Positions 30,380 through 40,783 of a stretch of DNA of 64,000 nucleotides are shown piece by piece. The notes beneath the pieces were generated by a model. It saw nothing but the letters and a program-made list of their open reading frames with translations. It was not told where the DNA came from and did no database searches. The DNA lies in the NCBI GenBank assembly GCA_934747255.1, contig CAKVGH010000004.1:1-64000 (forward strand). The letters are read 5' to 3'. The position numbers were made by a program, and so were the translations under genes. The first letter of the stretch is position 1. Every line of letters starts with the position of its first letter. Source of the stretch: an uncultured Clostridia bacterium. Its GTDB lineage: Bacteria; Bacillota; Clostridia; Christensenellales; UBA1242.

Positions 30380-33343
30380 TTAAAACATCATTGAATCAGT
30401 TTCTTCTTCCTTGTTTTCCAAGAAAATTTCGTCAACAATTCGTTGTGCTTTTGCTTCATTAAAACTATATTTTTCGCCAGATTTTTCACAATTAGCAATT
30501 TCATTAAGTTCAGTTATGATAACATCTTTAAGCATAAGTTCAGGTAAAACATTATTTAATTGTTTGAATAAGCCATCTTTTGAGTTATTTCCGTAATACT
30601 TTTCTTTTAACTCCATCATTTCTAACTGACATTCAAATGAATCTTCATCTCCAAATGTTTCAATAAGTCTATTGTATTCATTGTTATACTTATTTATAAA
30701 CATTTTTGAGTATTTATTTGAAGATGAACAAATAATCTTTTTAACCAATTCTACATTATTCATTTTCAAAGTATCATAATCCACTACTGAATTGCTTAAT
30801 TTTCTTGATAAATATGGAATAAATATTTTTTCAAGACTTGATTTCAAAAGCATTAAATTTTTTACTGTTTGTTTATCTGTCAATTCAATCAATGTTACTA
30901 AATTCTCGTCTGTGCTTTTTTCCATATTGTATAATTTATACATTAGAATGATAAGTTTTTTAACTGAATCGTATCTTTTATTAGATAAAAGTAATTTATC
31001 ACTTAATTTTTCTGGATTTGGAGATAACATAGAGACAATAACTGGTTTTACCGAAGTAGTAAGCGTATTGCTGATTTTTTCTTGCATTATTGTGTTGAAA
31101 TTTCTTTTAGCAGGTGCTGGTTCTACTGGTTGTGAGTTTGACTGCTTTTGAGCAAGTTGTGCTTTTAATTGGTCAATTTGGTGTTGTAATTCGAGCATAT
31201 CTTTTTCTTTTTGAGAAAGTTCCGCATCTTTTTGATTTAATAAAGTATCTTTTTGTGTAATTTCGGCAGTTGCTTGATTGAGTAAAGAATCTTTTTGAGT
31301 TAACTCTTTGTCTTTTTGGCTTAACAATGAGTCCTTTTGTGTCAACTCTTCTTCCTTTTGTGTTAATTCAGTGTTTTGTTTGCTAATTACATTATTTTGA
31401 TTATCAATTTGTGCTTGCTTTTGAGAAAGTTCTGCTTCCAAATTGTTTTTTTCTTCGTTTTTAACAGTATTATCTGCAACTTGTAATTTTTCTTCATTTT
31501 CAAGAGTAGTCTCATCAATTTTTTCATCAATAGTATTTTGTTGTGAAACTTCGTTTGAATTTGAAGAGTTATTTTCTTCACTTACAACTTCTGCTATTGT
31601 ATCTGTTTTTTCATCAACTATTGCATTGCTATCGCTTTCGCTAACATTTGATTGAGTATTTTCTTCGTCATCTACAATATCAATTACTCGATTATCTTCA
31701 CTGATAGTCTTATTGGATACATTATTTTCAATATTATCAAGGGTGCTTTCACTTGTTGCTATATTGTTTGAAGCAATATTCATTTTATCTTCGTAATCAA
31801 CAACTATTTTTTCGTCTAAATGTTCATCAGCATTAACTATTTCTTCTCTTGCAGAAACGCTAATATTAAGTTCTTTTTCAATTTTTTCAACTGTTTCTCT
31901 TGCTGCGTTAACAAAACCAAAACAATCAACACAAGCAATAAGTTCTTCCTTTGAAATATGGTTATGATTTGTTACTAAATTGTTTGATTTGTTAAGACCT
32001 GTCTTTGCTGATACCATATCGTTTTTAACTACTTCAATGTCAACATTGTCATCTACATCACTTTCAAGCAATTTGTTCATTTTACTAATATAACCGCCAT
32101 AGTAATAATGATAAAAATCTTTTTCTTTTAAGTTATTGTAATTTATTAAAACTCTATTTGCTAAATCAACATTTTGGAAGTCGAGCAAATATTCTTGTTC
32201 AGCCAAAACCAAACTCTCTAATGAAGTAATTTCGTCTTGATTGGTTGTTCTTAATCCCAATTTATTGTTGAGTGTTTTAACTTCGTCCAAAGTCATTCCA
32301 AAACAAGTAAATACTTTTGTAACATCATCAATAATGGCAGTAGACATTGCATAAATTACGCCTTGTTTGTTAAGTTTTGATGCAATAAATGAAAGTTTTT
32401 TGCAAATTGAATAGTTCAATAGTTTTAACACTTGTGCATATTCTTCTTTGTCATAAACAAGTTTTACAAAGTTTTCTGTTGCAATTAAATTTGAAAGTAT
32501 CTTAAAATCTGCTTCTACTGATTGTTTGTCATTTAATTCGTTATATGCTTCAAGTGCCTTTGCAACAGGTGTATTATAAACATATAGTTTTAAGTAACTT
32601 TCTAATGAATTACAACTGCAAACATATTTTTCACAAACAGCCATAACAGCGTGCAAAGTTTGAAGTACAACTCCGTAAGTTTCCTTGCCCAAAGATTTTG
32701 AAACATAAAGTTTACCATCTTCAATTTTGGCAGTATCGCCATTATACTCATCAACATACAAATTAAATTTTTCAAATATTAAAGTTTTTACTTTTTCGTA
32801 TGCTTGTGCGATTTTTTCTTCGTTGAATGAAGGAATGACATTTTTATTATCTATGTAACAATTATTCAAAATGTCGTCATCGCTTTCGAGTACTCTTGAA
32901 AGTCCTGCTTCAAATCTAATTTGATTTAAGTCTGTTAATAATTCGAAAGGCGTACTTTTAATAGTATCTTCGTTATTCAAAATAGAACTAATTTGTATTG
33001 CCAAGTCGTTGATAAAATCATTGTAAAAAATGTGTTTACCACCAAGACAAGAAGCAATTTTTTCTTTTAATTCTGCAACACTCTTTACCTTGACTTTTTT
33101 GCCTTGCAATTCTTTAATGTTGTCGTCTGTAATATTTTTTTCTGTTATTGTAGCATTAAAAACATCATCAAAGTTTTTTGACTTAACATTGTTATAATAC
33201 GCACCAAGTAGTGAACAAAAAGTTTCTTCGTAATCATTTTCGTTAATGTAACTATGACTACAAAGTTTTTCAAAAGTTTTAATTTTTTCATCCATTGTTT
33301 GATTGATATATCGTAATGCATTGTGTGCTTGACTATTATTCAT
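30380..33343 (-). CDS. Large coiled-coil protein next to T4SS genes
   Basis: 987 residues from the ATG at 33343, chosen because GAGG lies upstream; the frame is open 13 codons further without SD. Not recognised. Residues 1-500 are mostly helical and look globular; 500-620 are acidic and Asn/Ser-rich; about 620-735 form a heptad coiled coil built from repeats such as LTQKDSL, LSQKDKE, LTQKDSL, LNQKDAE; the last ~250 are a helical domain. No membrane segment or signal peptide, so cytoplasmic or a secreted substrate of the adjacent secretion genes. Own promoter at 33373-33401. Confidence 0.72.
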   Translation of the reverse strand: MNNSQAHNALRYINQTMDEKIKTFEKLCSHSYINENDYEETFCSLLGAYYNNVKSKNFDDVFNATITEKNITDDNIKELQGKKVKVKSVAELKEKIASCLGGKHIFYNDFINDLAIQISSILNNEDTIKSTPFELLTDLNQIRFEAGLSRVLESDDDILNNCYIDNKNVIPSFNEEKIAQAYEKVKTLIFEKFNLYVDEYNGDTAKIEDGKLYVSKSLGKETYGVVLQTLHAVMAVCEKYVCSCNSLESYLKLYVYNTPVAKALEAYNELNDKQSVEADFKILSNLIATENFVKLVYDKEEYAQVLKLLNYSICKKLSFIASKLNKQGVIYAMSTAIIDDVTKVFTCFGMTLDEVKTLNNKLGLRTTNQDEITSLESLVLAEQEYLLDFQNVDLANRVLINYNNLKEKDFYHYYYGGYISKMNKLLESDVDDNVDIEVVKNDMVSAKTGLNKSNNLVTNHNHISKEELIACVDCFGFVNAARETVEKIEKELNISVSAREEIVNADEHLDEKIVVDYEDKMNIASNNIATSESTLDNIENNVSNKTISEDNRVIDIVDDEENTQSNVSESDSNAIVDEKTDTIAEVVSEENNSSNSNEVSQQNTIDEKIDETTLENEEKLQVADNTVKNEEKNNLEAELSQKQAQIDNQNNVISKQNTELTQKEEELTQKDSLLSQKDKELTQKDSLLNQATAEITQKDTLLNQKDAELSQKEKDMLELQHQIDQLKAQLAQKQSNSQPVEPAPAKRNFNTIMQEKISNTLTTSVKPVIVSMLSPNPEKLSDKLLLSNKRYDSVKKLIILMYKLYNMEKSTDENLVTLIELTDKQTVKNLMLLKSSLEKIFIPYLSRKLSNSVVDYDTLKMNNVELVKKIICSSSNKYSKMFINKYNNEYNRLIETFGDEDSFECQLEMMELKEKYYGNNSKDGLFKQLNNVLPELMLKDVIITELNEIANCEKSGEKYSFNEAKAQRIVDEIFLENKEEETDSMMF

Positions 33344-33372
33344 ATATAATACCTCACAATAATTTCGTATAT

Positions 33373-33401
33373 ATAATACCACAATATTTTATAAATAGCA
33401 A
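33373..33401 (-). promoter_or_regulatory. Promoter of the coiled-coil gene
   Basis: Minus strand TTGCTA, 17 bases, TATTAT, about 30 bases before the ATG at 33343. Confidence 0.55.
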
Positions 33402-33424
33402 TACCCAAATAAAACTTTTTTGCA

Positions 33425-33452
33425 TTAAAAAAGCGTAAAATTTTACGCTTTT
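33425..33452 (-). terminator. Terminator of the virB4-like gene
   Basis: AAAAGCGTAAAATTTTACGCTTTT followed by T on the minus strand; overlaps the virB4-like stop codon. Confidence 0.84.
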
Positions 33453-36169
33453 CCTAACTGTTTGTCCAGTTTTTCCATTTCTAATTTATCTTGGTGCATT
33501 TTTTCTATCATAGGTCTTGTGTAACCTTCGATTTCAAACATATCTCTTACTTGGTCGTAAGCGTGAATCTTTAAGAAAGTTCTTGCTAGTGGCGATGTGA
33601 TAAGGAATGCTTCACCACGATTTGCTTGAACGATTGTTTGTTGTTCGTCTTCGTTAATACCACCCGCATTTCGATAAAGTTCGACAAGGTCGGTCATATC
33701 ATTTGGAGCAAGAGATAGAACCATAGTAAATTGCGATGCGTTAATAATCGCTGTTGATTGCTTTGCAATTTCTGCAGAACCTACGAAGTCCTTAATGTTC
33801 TGTGTGATGATAATTTGCATACCATCATATTTTCTAATACGCTTTGCAAGTGTTTGCATAAAGTCAAGCGCAATAGGGTATTTTGCATCAATAAAGACGT
33901 GGGCTTCATCGACTGTTACAATAATTTTACGCCTATCGGAATCGCTTTCCTTAAAGCCCATCATTGCATTAAACTCTTTGTTTTTAATAATTTCGTTGTT
34001 CAAATATCTCAATACAAGGAGCATCTGTGCATTTGCTAATACTTTGTTTTGGTTAGCAAGTAGCGAACGGAAACTAAAAACAACGAAGTTTTCCTTTGTT
34101 TCCAAAGTTGTTGGACCATTCCATAAGTTTGCATTTCGTCCACCTGTTGCAAATTTTTGAATATATGTTTGAATAATTTGGTACATACGCCTTAAATACT
34201 CATCTTTTTCGTTTGCTACTTTTTCAAGTACGATTTTGTATAAGTCGTCAAATATTGGGAAATCTTCTGGTGTCAATTTAGTCAAATCGGTTGCTGAATC
34301 AATGCCTTTTTGTTTGTACATATCAATAACCAAACTATTGACTTTTTCAAATGCGTCCGAGTTCATTCCGTCCAGAATAACACGGAAATATTGTTCAAGG
34401 AACTGCAAGTGTCCAGCATAGTCTTCCTGTTCTGCCATACCTTCTTCGGCTTGAAGCGAAGGTGTGATATGGAATGGGTTAATTCTTCCCTGCAAACCAG
34501 AACCTACATCAATAACTTTTCCGCAAAGGTTGTTAGAAAGTGTAGCATATTCGTATTCAGGGTCGAGAACGAAAATTTTACTGTTATCACCTGCCATATT
34601 TGCAAGCAAGTTTTTGGTTGCGAATGATTTACCACCACCACTCTTACCAATAATCATCATATTTGAGTTAACTCTTTCACTGTCTCGTCTAAAAAAGTTA
34701 ATAAATACATTGCCGTGATTGTTATAGCCAATATAGAAACCACCCGGGTCGCTCATTGCACTAGATATGAATGGGAAGCAAGCAGATAGTGCTGTTGTGT
34801 TGATACCACGCTTGTTTTCCTTAATTGTGTCGAGCCTAGAAATGTTTTGACTGACGAAAGCGTCCACTTGACGACCAAACATTTCGGTAAACTTAAAGCC
34901 ATTTTCTTTTAATAATGACCTAATTTCCTTTTTCATATATTCTTCACAAGTAATGTGAATATTTACATTAAACAGACCTTCGTTACTATTTTTAATATCT
35001 GTCAAAACTTGTCTTAATGTTTGCAAGTGAGTTTCGTTTTCAATACGCTTACTGGTCTTGTTGGAATAGCCGACTTTTGCTTCCATTTCGACAATCGCCT
35101 TATCGAGCATTTTTTCGGCATCTACTCTTGATATAGGATTAAAATTCATTACAACTTTTGTGTTTGGCATACTTGTAATTGGAAATAGCCAGCCGTTGTA
35201 AACTGTCAATGGATAGTCAGTGATACAAAAGGTTCGGTATTCAGCACCATCAATTTTGGTGTAACCTGTTTTGAATTCAACTTTTTCTGGTGTTGCCCAG
35301 TCAATCAAACTAATACTGCTCTTATTTTCAGCTTCTCTTTCATCAAACATTTTGGTATAGTTTGCTTTTAAGAATACGCCAAGTTCTTTTCCACGACAGA
35401 TTTTTGCTCTAATTGGAGTTTGACCACTGCCAAGCGAAGATATAATTCCTTCGACAGTATCAACAAGCGAACTTTTGTTTTTATCATAAATTGTCAAATA
35501 GTAACAATCTGCATATTGCTTGTTTACATCATTTGCTTCAAGCATTTTTGCAACTCTGGTTTGGAAAATAACCGTTCTTGCTTCTACTTCGTCTTCCGAA
35601 ACTTCGCCTTTTTGTTGCATTCGAAGCATAGAATCATATTTTTTTTCATCATCATTGATATATTCGTCCATTAAAATTGCCTTATTTATTTTAACTAGAC
35701 TAGCGTCTTGGTCGGTGTTAATACGCATAAGTGCACTTCTAAACGAACGAATATAAGCATTTTGTTTTTCTTCGTTAAGGAGCAAAAATTCTACTGGCTT
35801 AACTTCCAAAACCATACCATAGTACGAACCATAATCAATGATTTTTTCGTCAATTATTGATTCGTAAGGGACAAGCTTTTTAATGTCTTCATAGTGTTTT
35901 AATTTGTTTTTGGAATACTTTTTGGTGTAAGCCATAAATCTAAACATCAACAAAACTGTGATATACATTTTTTGTCCGTCAGCAAGTGGCAAAAATAGTA
36001 GCACGCCAAATGCTAAAAATGCTATTGCTGCCACAATATGATAGGCAAAATTACTTGTTAAAAGCAAAACAAAAAGACCGATGACGCAAAGACCAATAAT
36101 TACATCTGGCCAAGTTACACCCGGTAAAAATTCTGTTCTAACTTTGGTTTTTCTTGGTATGTAGTACAT
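33443..36169 (-). CDS. VirB3-like/VirB4 fusion, T4SS assembly ATPase
   Basis: 908 residues. The first ~70 carry two transmembrane helices (DVIIGLCVIGLFVLLL, YHIVAAIAFLAFGVLLFL) like PrgI/VirB3-type subunits, fused to a full VirB4/TraE-type ATPase. Walker A GKSGGGKSFATKNLL is near residue 510 and Walker B IIVTVDEAHVFID near 750; DEYEYATL-like (DPEYEYATLSNNL) and the arginine/Gln region IIITQNIKDFVGSAE follow. VirB4 ATPases power assembly of type IV secretion channels in Gram-positive conjugation systems. The SD AGGAG is good. The closest relatives are probably conjugative elements, but no relaxase is nearby. Confidence 0.88.
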   Translation of the reverse strand: MYYIPRKTKVRTEFLPGVTWPDVIIGLCVIGLFVLLLTSNFAYHIVAAIAFLAFGVLLFLPLADGQKMYITVLLMFRFMAYTKKYSKNKLKHYEDIKKLVPYESIIDEKIIDYGSYYGMVLEVKPVEFLLLNEEKQNAYIRSFRSALMRINTDQDASLVKINKAILMDEYINDDEKKYDSMLRMQQKGEVSEDEVEARTVIFQTRVAKMLEANDVNKQYADCYYLTIYDKNKSSLVDTVEGIISSLGSGQTPIRAKICRGKELGVFLKANYTKMFDEREAENKSSISLIDWATPEKVEFKTGYTKIDGAEYRTFCITDYPLTVYNGWLFPITSMPNTKVVMNFNPISRVDAEKMLDKAIVEMEAKVGYSNKTSKRIENETHLQTLRQVLTDIKNSNEGLFNVNIHITCEEYMKKEIRSLLKENGFKFTEMFGRQVDAFVSQNISRLDTIKENKRGINTTALSACFPFISSAMSDPGGFYIGYNNHGNVFINFFRRDSERVNSNMMIIGKSGGGKSFATKNLLANMAGDNSKIFVLDPEYEYATLSNNLCGKVIDVGSGLQGRINPFHITPSLQAEEGMAEQEDYAGHLQFLEQYFRVILDGMNSDAFEKVNSLVIDMYKQKGIDSATDLTKLTPEDFPIFDDLYKIVLEKVANEKDEYLRRMYQIIQTYIQKFATGGRNANLWNGPTTLETKENFVVFSFRSLLANQNKVLANAQMLLVLRYLNNEIIKNKEFNAMMGFKESDSDRRKIIVTVDEAHVFIDAKYPIALDFMQTLAKRIRKYDGMQIIITQNIKDFVGSAEIAKQSTAIINASQFTMVLSLAPNDMTDLVELYRNAGGINEDEQQTIVQANRGEAFLITSPLARTFLKIHAYDQVRDMFEIEGYTRPMIEKMHQDKLEMEKLDKQLGKA

Positions 36170-36229
36170 AATTACTCCTAAAAATAGTTTGTTTCAAAAT
36201 TTGAAATGTATTAACTTTTTTGTAATTTT

Positions 36230-36257
36230 ATTATATCTCAATTTATAATTTTTTCAA
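36230..36257 (-). promoter_or_regulatory. Promoter of the virB4-like gene
   Basis: Minus strand TTGAAA, 16 bases, TATAAT, about 60 bases before the ATG at 36169. Confidence 0.6.
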
Positions 36258-36273
36258 ACAATTTTTGCTATTA

Positions 36274-36308
36274 AACAAAAAAGCCAACATATAAATGTTG
36301 ACCTTTTG
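36274..36308 (-). terminator. Terminator of the virB6-like gene
   Basis: Minus strand GGTCAACAT-ttat-ATGTTGGCT (G-U tolerant) followed by T6. Confidence 0.7.
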
Positions 36309-36339
36309 TTAATTTAACCTTATTGATACAAAGTTTTAA

Positions 36340-38466
36340 TTATTTTTTATTTTGAGTTGAACCTTTAATGTAGGTAATTCCCTCCTTACTTTTTAAGGCT
36401 TTTTCAATTGGTTTTGTGTTTTTTTCAATCGCTCTCATATATGTATTTTTTGACCTTGTATATCTTACCCCTGGTTGTCTTGTTGGCTTAAATGTGCTAG
36501 ACTTTTCAACATTTTCTTCTGGTTGAGTATAACTAGGTGCAATAACTGTTTTGTTAGAATGTGGGTTCATCTTTTTTGTTGATGATTCCGTACTACTCAA
36601 ATCAGCTTGATTATTGAGAGTGTTTTTTGCCGAAAGTTCTGCAATTTTTTTATTTGTTTTTTCCAGTTTTCTTTCAGCCTTTTTGTTTATTGCATTATTC
36701 ACTCTATTTGAACGCATATGATAGATACCACTAAATGCATTTCCTGTCGTTTTGGCAATATTTGTTACACCAGTTTTTATGGCCTTTGGTGAAACATCAA
36801 TACCTTTTCCGCCAAGTCCATCTTTAAATGGTTTTGCCAATCCATTCGATGCAAAGCCAACTATGTTTGATTTTGCTTGTTTTAATCTAACTTTTGCTTG
36901 TTCGTCATATTTTGATACTTTTTCCGTTTTTACATCTTCAAATTTTTTAGTAGCATTGGCAAGATTTTGTTTTTTAATCTCATTGTTTGGGTCTGCTTTT
37001 AATTCTTTTTGAGCTTGCTTCATTTCATCTTTGGCTTCAATATATTTTGGATTCAACTTTTGAGTCATACCCATAGCCTTGTTTGCTGCTCCACCAATCA
37101 AACCAGCCGCAATACCAACACCTGTACCAATTCCTTTGGTAACTCTTTGCATTTGGTCTTTTGTTTGATTAAATAAATCTTCTTTAATACCTATTAGTGC
37201 CGCCAAATCTTTTGAGAAATTCTTAAAGAACATAAAGCCAGCGCAAGTGATTAAAAGTTGTAAGAAACTATTTAATCCCAAGCCACCAATTGTGCTTAAC
37301 ACAGAGCCATCGTTTGCTCCAAATAATGTTATTGTTTTTAATGGTCCAAACAACATCATCATCAAGTTAAGAGATACTACCACTGAATAAGCAAGGAGAA
37401 CATTTTGAATAAACATTTTTTTCCATTCTTTTATTGGATTTTCATCTAAAGGCATAACTGAACATACAACTGGTGAAATACATAATAAAATTACGATTTC
37501 AAACATACGCTTAATTAAACCAATCGCTGCTTCTAATAAAATCCAAACGATAATAATTAGTGCAATCAATGCAAGAATATAGTTGAAATGCGATAAATCA
37601 TAGTAGTAAAACACTTGGTCTGGGTTATAAATACTAAATGAACTTAAATCATTATCATTACTGATTGATAAAACATATTTATAGTAACATTCATCACTGG
37701 TTGAGAAAATATTTCCTAACCCGTCTAAATTGTCAAAATCGAATTTTTTTGGAGTAAATGAAGCTGATTGCTCAAATGCCATATCAATTGCATTTGCAAT
37801 ACCTTCCTTTGTACTTGCAGAGATAACTCCCATATTGTTGATACCATCTTTACCATTTGTACCGTACAAGTCATCTCTAAATGTCTCACTCAATCTTGCT
37901 CTATTTGCATCTTGTGAACAAGCCCTAAATATCATTACACTTGCACGAGTAATTTCGCCTTGGTTTGTTGCACCGTCTAGCGATTTCAGTAAGGCATTTC
38001 CCATAAATATACCTAAAATCGCTACAACAGGAACCATAAAGAAGTTTAACAATGCTCTTAATGCACTAGAAAAGATTTTTGACTTAGATTTTCTGTTGCT
38101 ATCACCATTGGCCAATGTTTCTTGTTTTATCAATGAAACGATAGTTACTATAATTAGTAAAACAACAGCCAAAATCACCAATGACCAAAACACATTTTGT
38201 ACGGTTTGGTTATTAAATAAAGATAAAACAATATCTCCATTGGTTGCTTCTCCATTTACATAATATGTATCAAGTCCTGCTAGTTTTCTAAACAATAATT
38301 GAACCGCATCTAATATTGCAAATAATGAACAAATTATTAGTCTATAAAATAGTTGAAGCAAACTATATCCAATAACACTAAAAGAGTTTTGAAAAAAGTT
38401 GCCCACCCAATTTAAGATGTCACTAACAAAACTATTTAATTGTGAAAAGTGTAAAGTTAAATTCAT
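36340..38466 (-). CDS. VirB6/TrbL-like polytopic T4SS membrane protein
   Basis: 708 residues with about seven transmembrane helices in the first ~430 (for example VFWSLVILAVVLLIIVTIV, ILALIALIIIVWILLEAA, VVVSLNLMMMLFGPL). The arrangement, a large N-terminal loop with extracellular part, then a helical cluster, then a Gly-rich segment, matches VirB6/TrbL-type inner membrane channel subunits of Gram-positive T4SS. Residues ~435-708 are a Lys/Ala/Gln-rich cytoplasmic tail, longer than usual. An SD TGGAG precedes the ATG. Identification rests on topology and context more than on motifs. Confidence 0.72.
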   Translation of the reverse strand: MNLTLHFSQLNSFVSDILNWVGNFFQNSFSVIGYSLLQLFYRLIICSLFAILDAVQLLFRKLAGLDTYYVNGEATNGDIVLSLFNNQTVQNVFWSLVILAVVLLIIVTIVSLIKQETLANGDSNRKSKSKIFSSALRALLNFFMVPVVAILGIFMGNALLKSLDGATNQGEITRASVMIFRACSQDANRARLSETFRDDLYGTNGKDGINNMGVISASTKEGIANAIDMAFEQSASFTPKKFDFDNLDGLGNIFSTSDECYYKYVLSISNDNDLSSFSIYNPDQVFYYYDLSHFNYILALIALIIIVWILLEAAIGLIKRMFEIVILLCISPVVCSVMPLDENPIKEWKKMFIQNVLLAYSVVVSLNLMMMLFGPLKTITLFGANDGSVLSTIGGLGLNSFLQLLITCAGFMFFKNFSKDLAALIGIKEDLFNQTKDQMQRVTKGIGTGVGIAAGLIGGAANKAMGMTQKLNPKYIEAKDEMKQAQKELKADPNNEIKKQNLANATKKFEDVKTEKVSKYDEQAKVRLKQAKSNIVGFASNGLAKPFKDGLGGKGIDVSPKAIKTGVTNIAKTTGNAFSGIYHMRSNRVNNAINKKAERKLEKTNKKIAELSAKNTLNNQADLSSTESSTKKMNPHSNKTVIAPSYTQPEENVEKSSTFKPTRQPGVRYTRSKNTYMRAIEKNTKPIEKALKSKEGITYIKGSTQNKK

Positions 38467-38497
38467 AAATTTTCTCCACAGTTTATTTATTTTTTTT

Positions 38498-38506
38498 ATT
38501 ATAGCA
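38498..38506 (-). promoter_or_regulatory. Extended -10 promoter of the virB6-like gene
   Basis: Minus strand TGC-TATAAT about 32 bases before the ATG, with no good -35; an extended -10 type. Confidence 0.45.
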
Positions 38507-38553
38507 AATAAAATTCAAAAAGTACATAGTTTTTTAATTTTTTGTTTGGTTTT

Positions 38554-40722
38554 TTATGACAAACCTTCTGTCGCTGGCAAAAAGCCCGTGAATCCAAAAG
38601 TAAATGGATTGTCGTTTGAAGCGGCAAAGATAATTTCAATATACTCGCAAGATTTTGTTACAGCACTCAAATTGCTATCGCTATACGAATACAATTTTTC
38701 GCCCTTTGGACCAATCATCGAAGTATATTCTGGGTTAGTTTTTGGTGATGGAGCAAAAATTGATGCGTGCCCTGTTGGTCTATTTGCTAATTTTTTGCTT
38801 ACATCATAGTAACCAGTAGCAAAAGGCTCTATATAATAAAGTTCTTTTTGCTTTTTATCGCCGTTAATGTCTTCATATTCATAGTTGAAAGTATGGTCAT
38901 TTGCTATTCCGTTGAATTTTGCTTTTTTGAACATTTCATCAAATTCCACTGAGAACATACAACCTTCTTCCCACTTTCCGCCAACATTCTTTACAGAATA
39001 TGGACCATTGACATTTTGATTGCTTGCAATCAAGAATAAAGATTTGTCATCGCCTTTGCCGTTATCAAATTGTGCAAAGCCACTGCCATTGCGGTAATAT
39101 CTTGCATAAACATTAAGATTAACTTGGACGCCTTCCGTACTTTCCAAAATCATATAAATTGAACCGATAGAGTTTTTGTCTAGTCCCCTATCTTTTGTAC
39201 ATAAAAGCAAACTTTTGTATGCTCTTTTTTCCATCTTGCAACTGCTTGAACTGGTTGTAGAAGATGAAACTTCCATTTCGCTATAAGTAAAGTCCTTTGA
39301 AAATACATTTGAAATTGTTGGATAATTGTTATTGCCTAAATATTTTTCAAAAACTCCGTCCCTTTTTATCTCCAATTTTTCGTTATCATTATGCTCACCT
39401 TTCAAAACATTGTCTACAATGTAAGAAGTTGTGTTTTCATAATTTCTAAAATACGAAAGTGGTCTATATTTTGCAATAGATTTTCCGTTTACGCTAGTCA
39501 AAGCAATATCAACTTTGTTGTCGTTATTAAAATCTTGCCAAACCTTGACTGTTAGTTGTTCGTTTGCAACTGATTGTGCATAAACCTGCTCAATGGCTTG
39601 CTTAACTGACAGCAACTCATTTTGATTGATAAAAGATGACAAGCCATCATATTTTGAATTGGAATTATTAGATGTATCGTAACTTAAACCTGCTTTTTCA
39701 TCAGCATAATAGTAACTTTCGCCTTCAAATTTATCTCTACTATTTGGAGCAATATAATCGCCTGTTGAGTTATCGTATACCAAGAATTTTCGGTCATTAG
39801 CCATAGCATTAGAGCCAATCACTCTATCTAAAATAAATCTAACAAATGCTTGTTCTTCCGTTGATACTGCATCAACTGTTGATGGCATAATACCACTATG
39901 CTTAACTATGAATGACAAATCTGTTGCTGCCGATTTATAATCTTTGCTTGAAGTATTTGCAATAGCATCGTAATCTCTCAAAAATTCCGCATAAACAATA
40001 TCAAATGTGTTTGTATTTTGATAGAACTTGTCCACAATCGATAGTATTGCGTAAGTCATTTTCCATAAGTTGCTAGATTTATCTGCCGAACTAATATCTG
40101 TTATGTCGCAACCTATAAACAAACTAAATGTAGAAGTTGTTGCACCGGTTGGCATAAACACCCACTGTTGACTTGCCATAGCATTTTTATAACTAATTTT
40201 GTTGGCGTCCAAATCTGGATTATATGTATATTTTACCTGCGTGCTAACATTGTTAATAGTTTCGTTTTCAATGTATTCAATTTTATTTGATAAGGAAATG
40301 GTATATGAGCCAAAACCTTTTTTTAAGTTTTCAAGTTCAATGGAAGAATATTCTTCTTGCCCACCACCATAGTTTTGAAGCAAACCAACCATAGTATCAA
40401 GGGCTAACATTTGAGTAGTTTCCAAAGTTTCGCTAGCAAATTTTTTGAATTCTTCGTTTTGTGTTGCAGAACTTGTACTAACCGTATACGAAACCTTGCC
40501 TGCTGTTAAGTAATCAGTAACTTTGTAAGTTGGAGTTATTGGACTTGGTGGGTTTGGTGTTTCTGAACCGCCACCACTTCCGCCCGAGCCACCGCCAGTT
40601 TCGCCCGAACCACCACCACTGTCACTTGGAAAATCTTCGAACGAACAGCCCACAAAAACAAGTGGAGAAAATGCAAAAATAACACTTAACATAATCAAAA
40701 GTAATCGTTTAAGTTTTTTCAT
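38554..40722 (-). CDS. Large lipoprotein of T4SS locus
   Basis: 722 residues from ATG 40722. A GTG two codons earlier is only about 4 bases from GGGAG, so the ATG with ~9 bases is preferred. The N-terminus MKKLKRLLLIMLSVIFAF...FVGC is a lipoprotein signal with lipobox FVGC. A Gly/Ser linker (about residues 30-60) projects the rest off the membrane. The body is Ser/Asn/Tyr-rich, without a recognised domain. It lies between the VirB2-like and VirB6-like genes on the same strand, so it is probably an exposed part of the same apparatus. Confidence 0.72.
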   Translation of the reverse strand: MKKLKRLLLIMLSVIFAFSPLVFVGCSFEDFPSDSGGGSGETGGGSGGSGGGSETPNPPSPITPTYKVTDYLTAGKVSYTVSTSSATQNEEFKKFASETLETTQMLALDTMVGLLQNYGGGQEEYSSIELENLKKGFGSYTISLSNKIEYIENETINNVSTQVKYTYNPDLDANKISYKNAMASQQWVFMPTGATTSTFSLFIGCDITDISSADKSSNLWKMTYAILSIVDKFYQNTNTFDIVYAEFLRDYDAIANTSSKDYKSAATDLSFIVKHSGIMPSTVDAVSTEEQAFVRFILDRVIGSNAMANDRKFLVYDNSTGDYIAPNSRDKFEGESYYYADEKAGLSYDTSNNSNSKYDGLSSFINQNELLSVKQAIEQVYAQSVANEQLTVKVWQDFNNDNKVDIALTSVNGKSIAKYRPLSYFRNYENTTSYIVDNVLKGEHNDNEKLEIKRDGVFEKYLGNNNYPTISNVFSKDFTYSEMEVSSSTTSSSSCKMEKRAYKSLLLCTKDRGLDKNSIGSIYMILESTEGVQVNLNVYARYYRNGSGFAQFDNGKGDDKSLFLIASNQNVNGPYSVKNVGGKWEEGCMFSVEFDEMFKKAKFNGIANDHTFNYEYEDINGDKKQKELYYIEPFATGYYDVSKKLANRPTGHASIFAPSPKTNPEYTSMIGPKGEKLYSYSDSNLSAVTKSCEYIEIIFAASNDNPFTFGFTGFLPATEGLS

Positions 40723-40755
40723 TGTCACTATCTCCCTTATATATTATTTACATAT

Positions 40756-40783
40756 AGTATATCACAAAAAATATAAAATTCAA
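40756..40783 (-). promoter_or_regulatory. Promoter of the lipoprotein gene
   Basis: Minus strand TTGAAT, 16 bases, TATACT. An ATGATAAA site (complement of 40787-40794) abuts its -35 side. Confidence 0.6.

Noticed and set aside
40723..40728. GTG start two codons before the ATG of the T4SS lipoprotein
   Set aside because: The spacing to GGGAG is only about 4 bases; the ATG is at a better distance.
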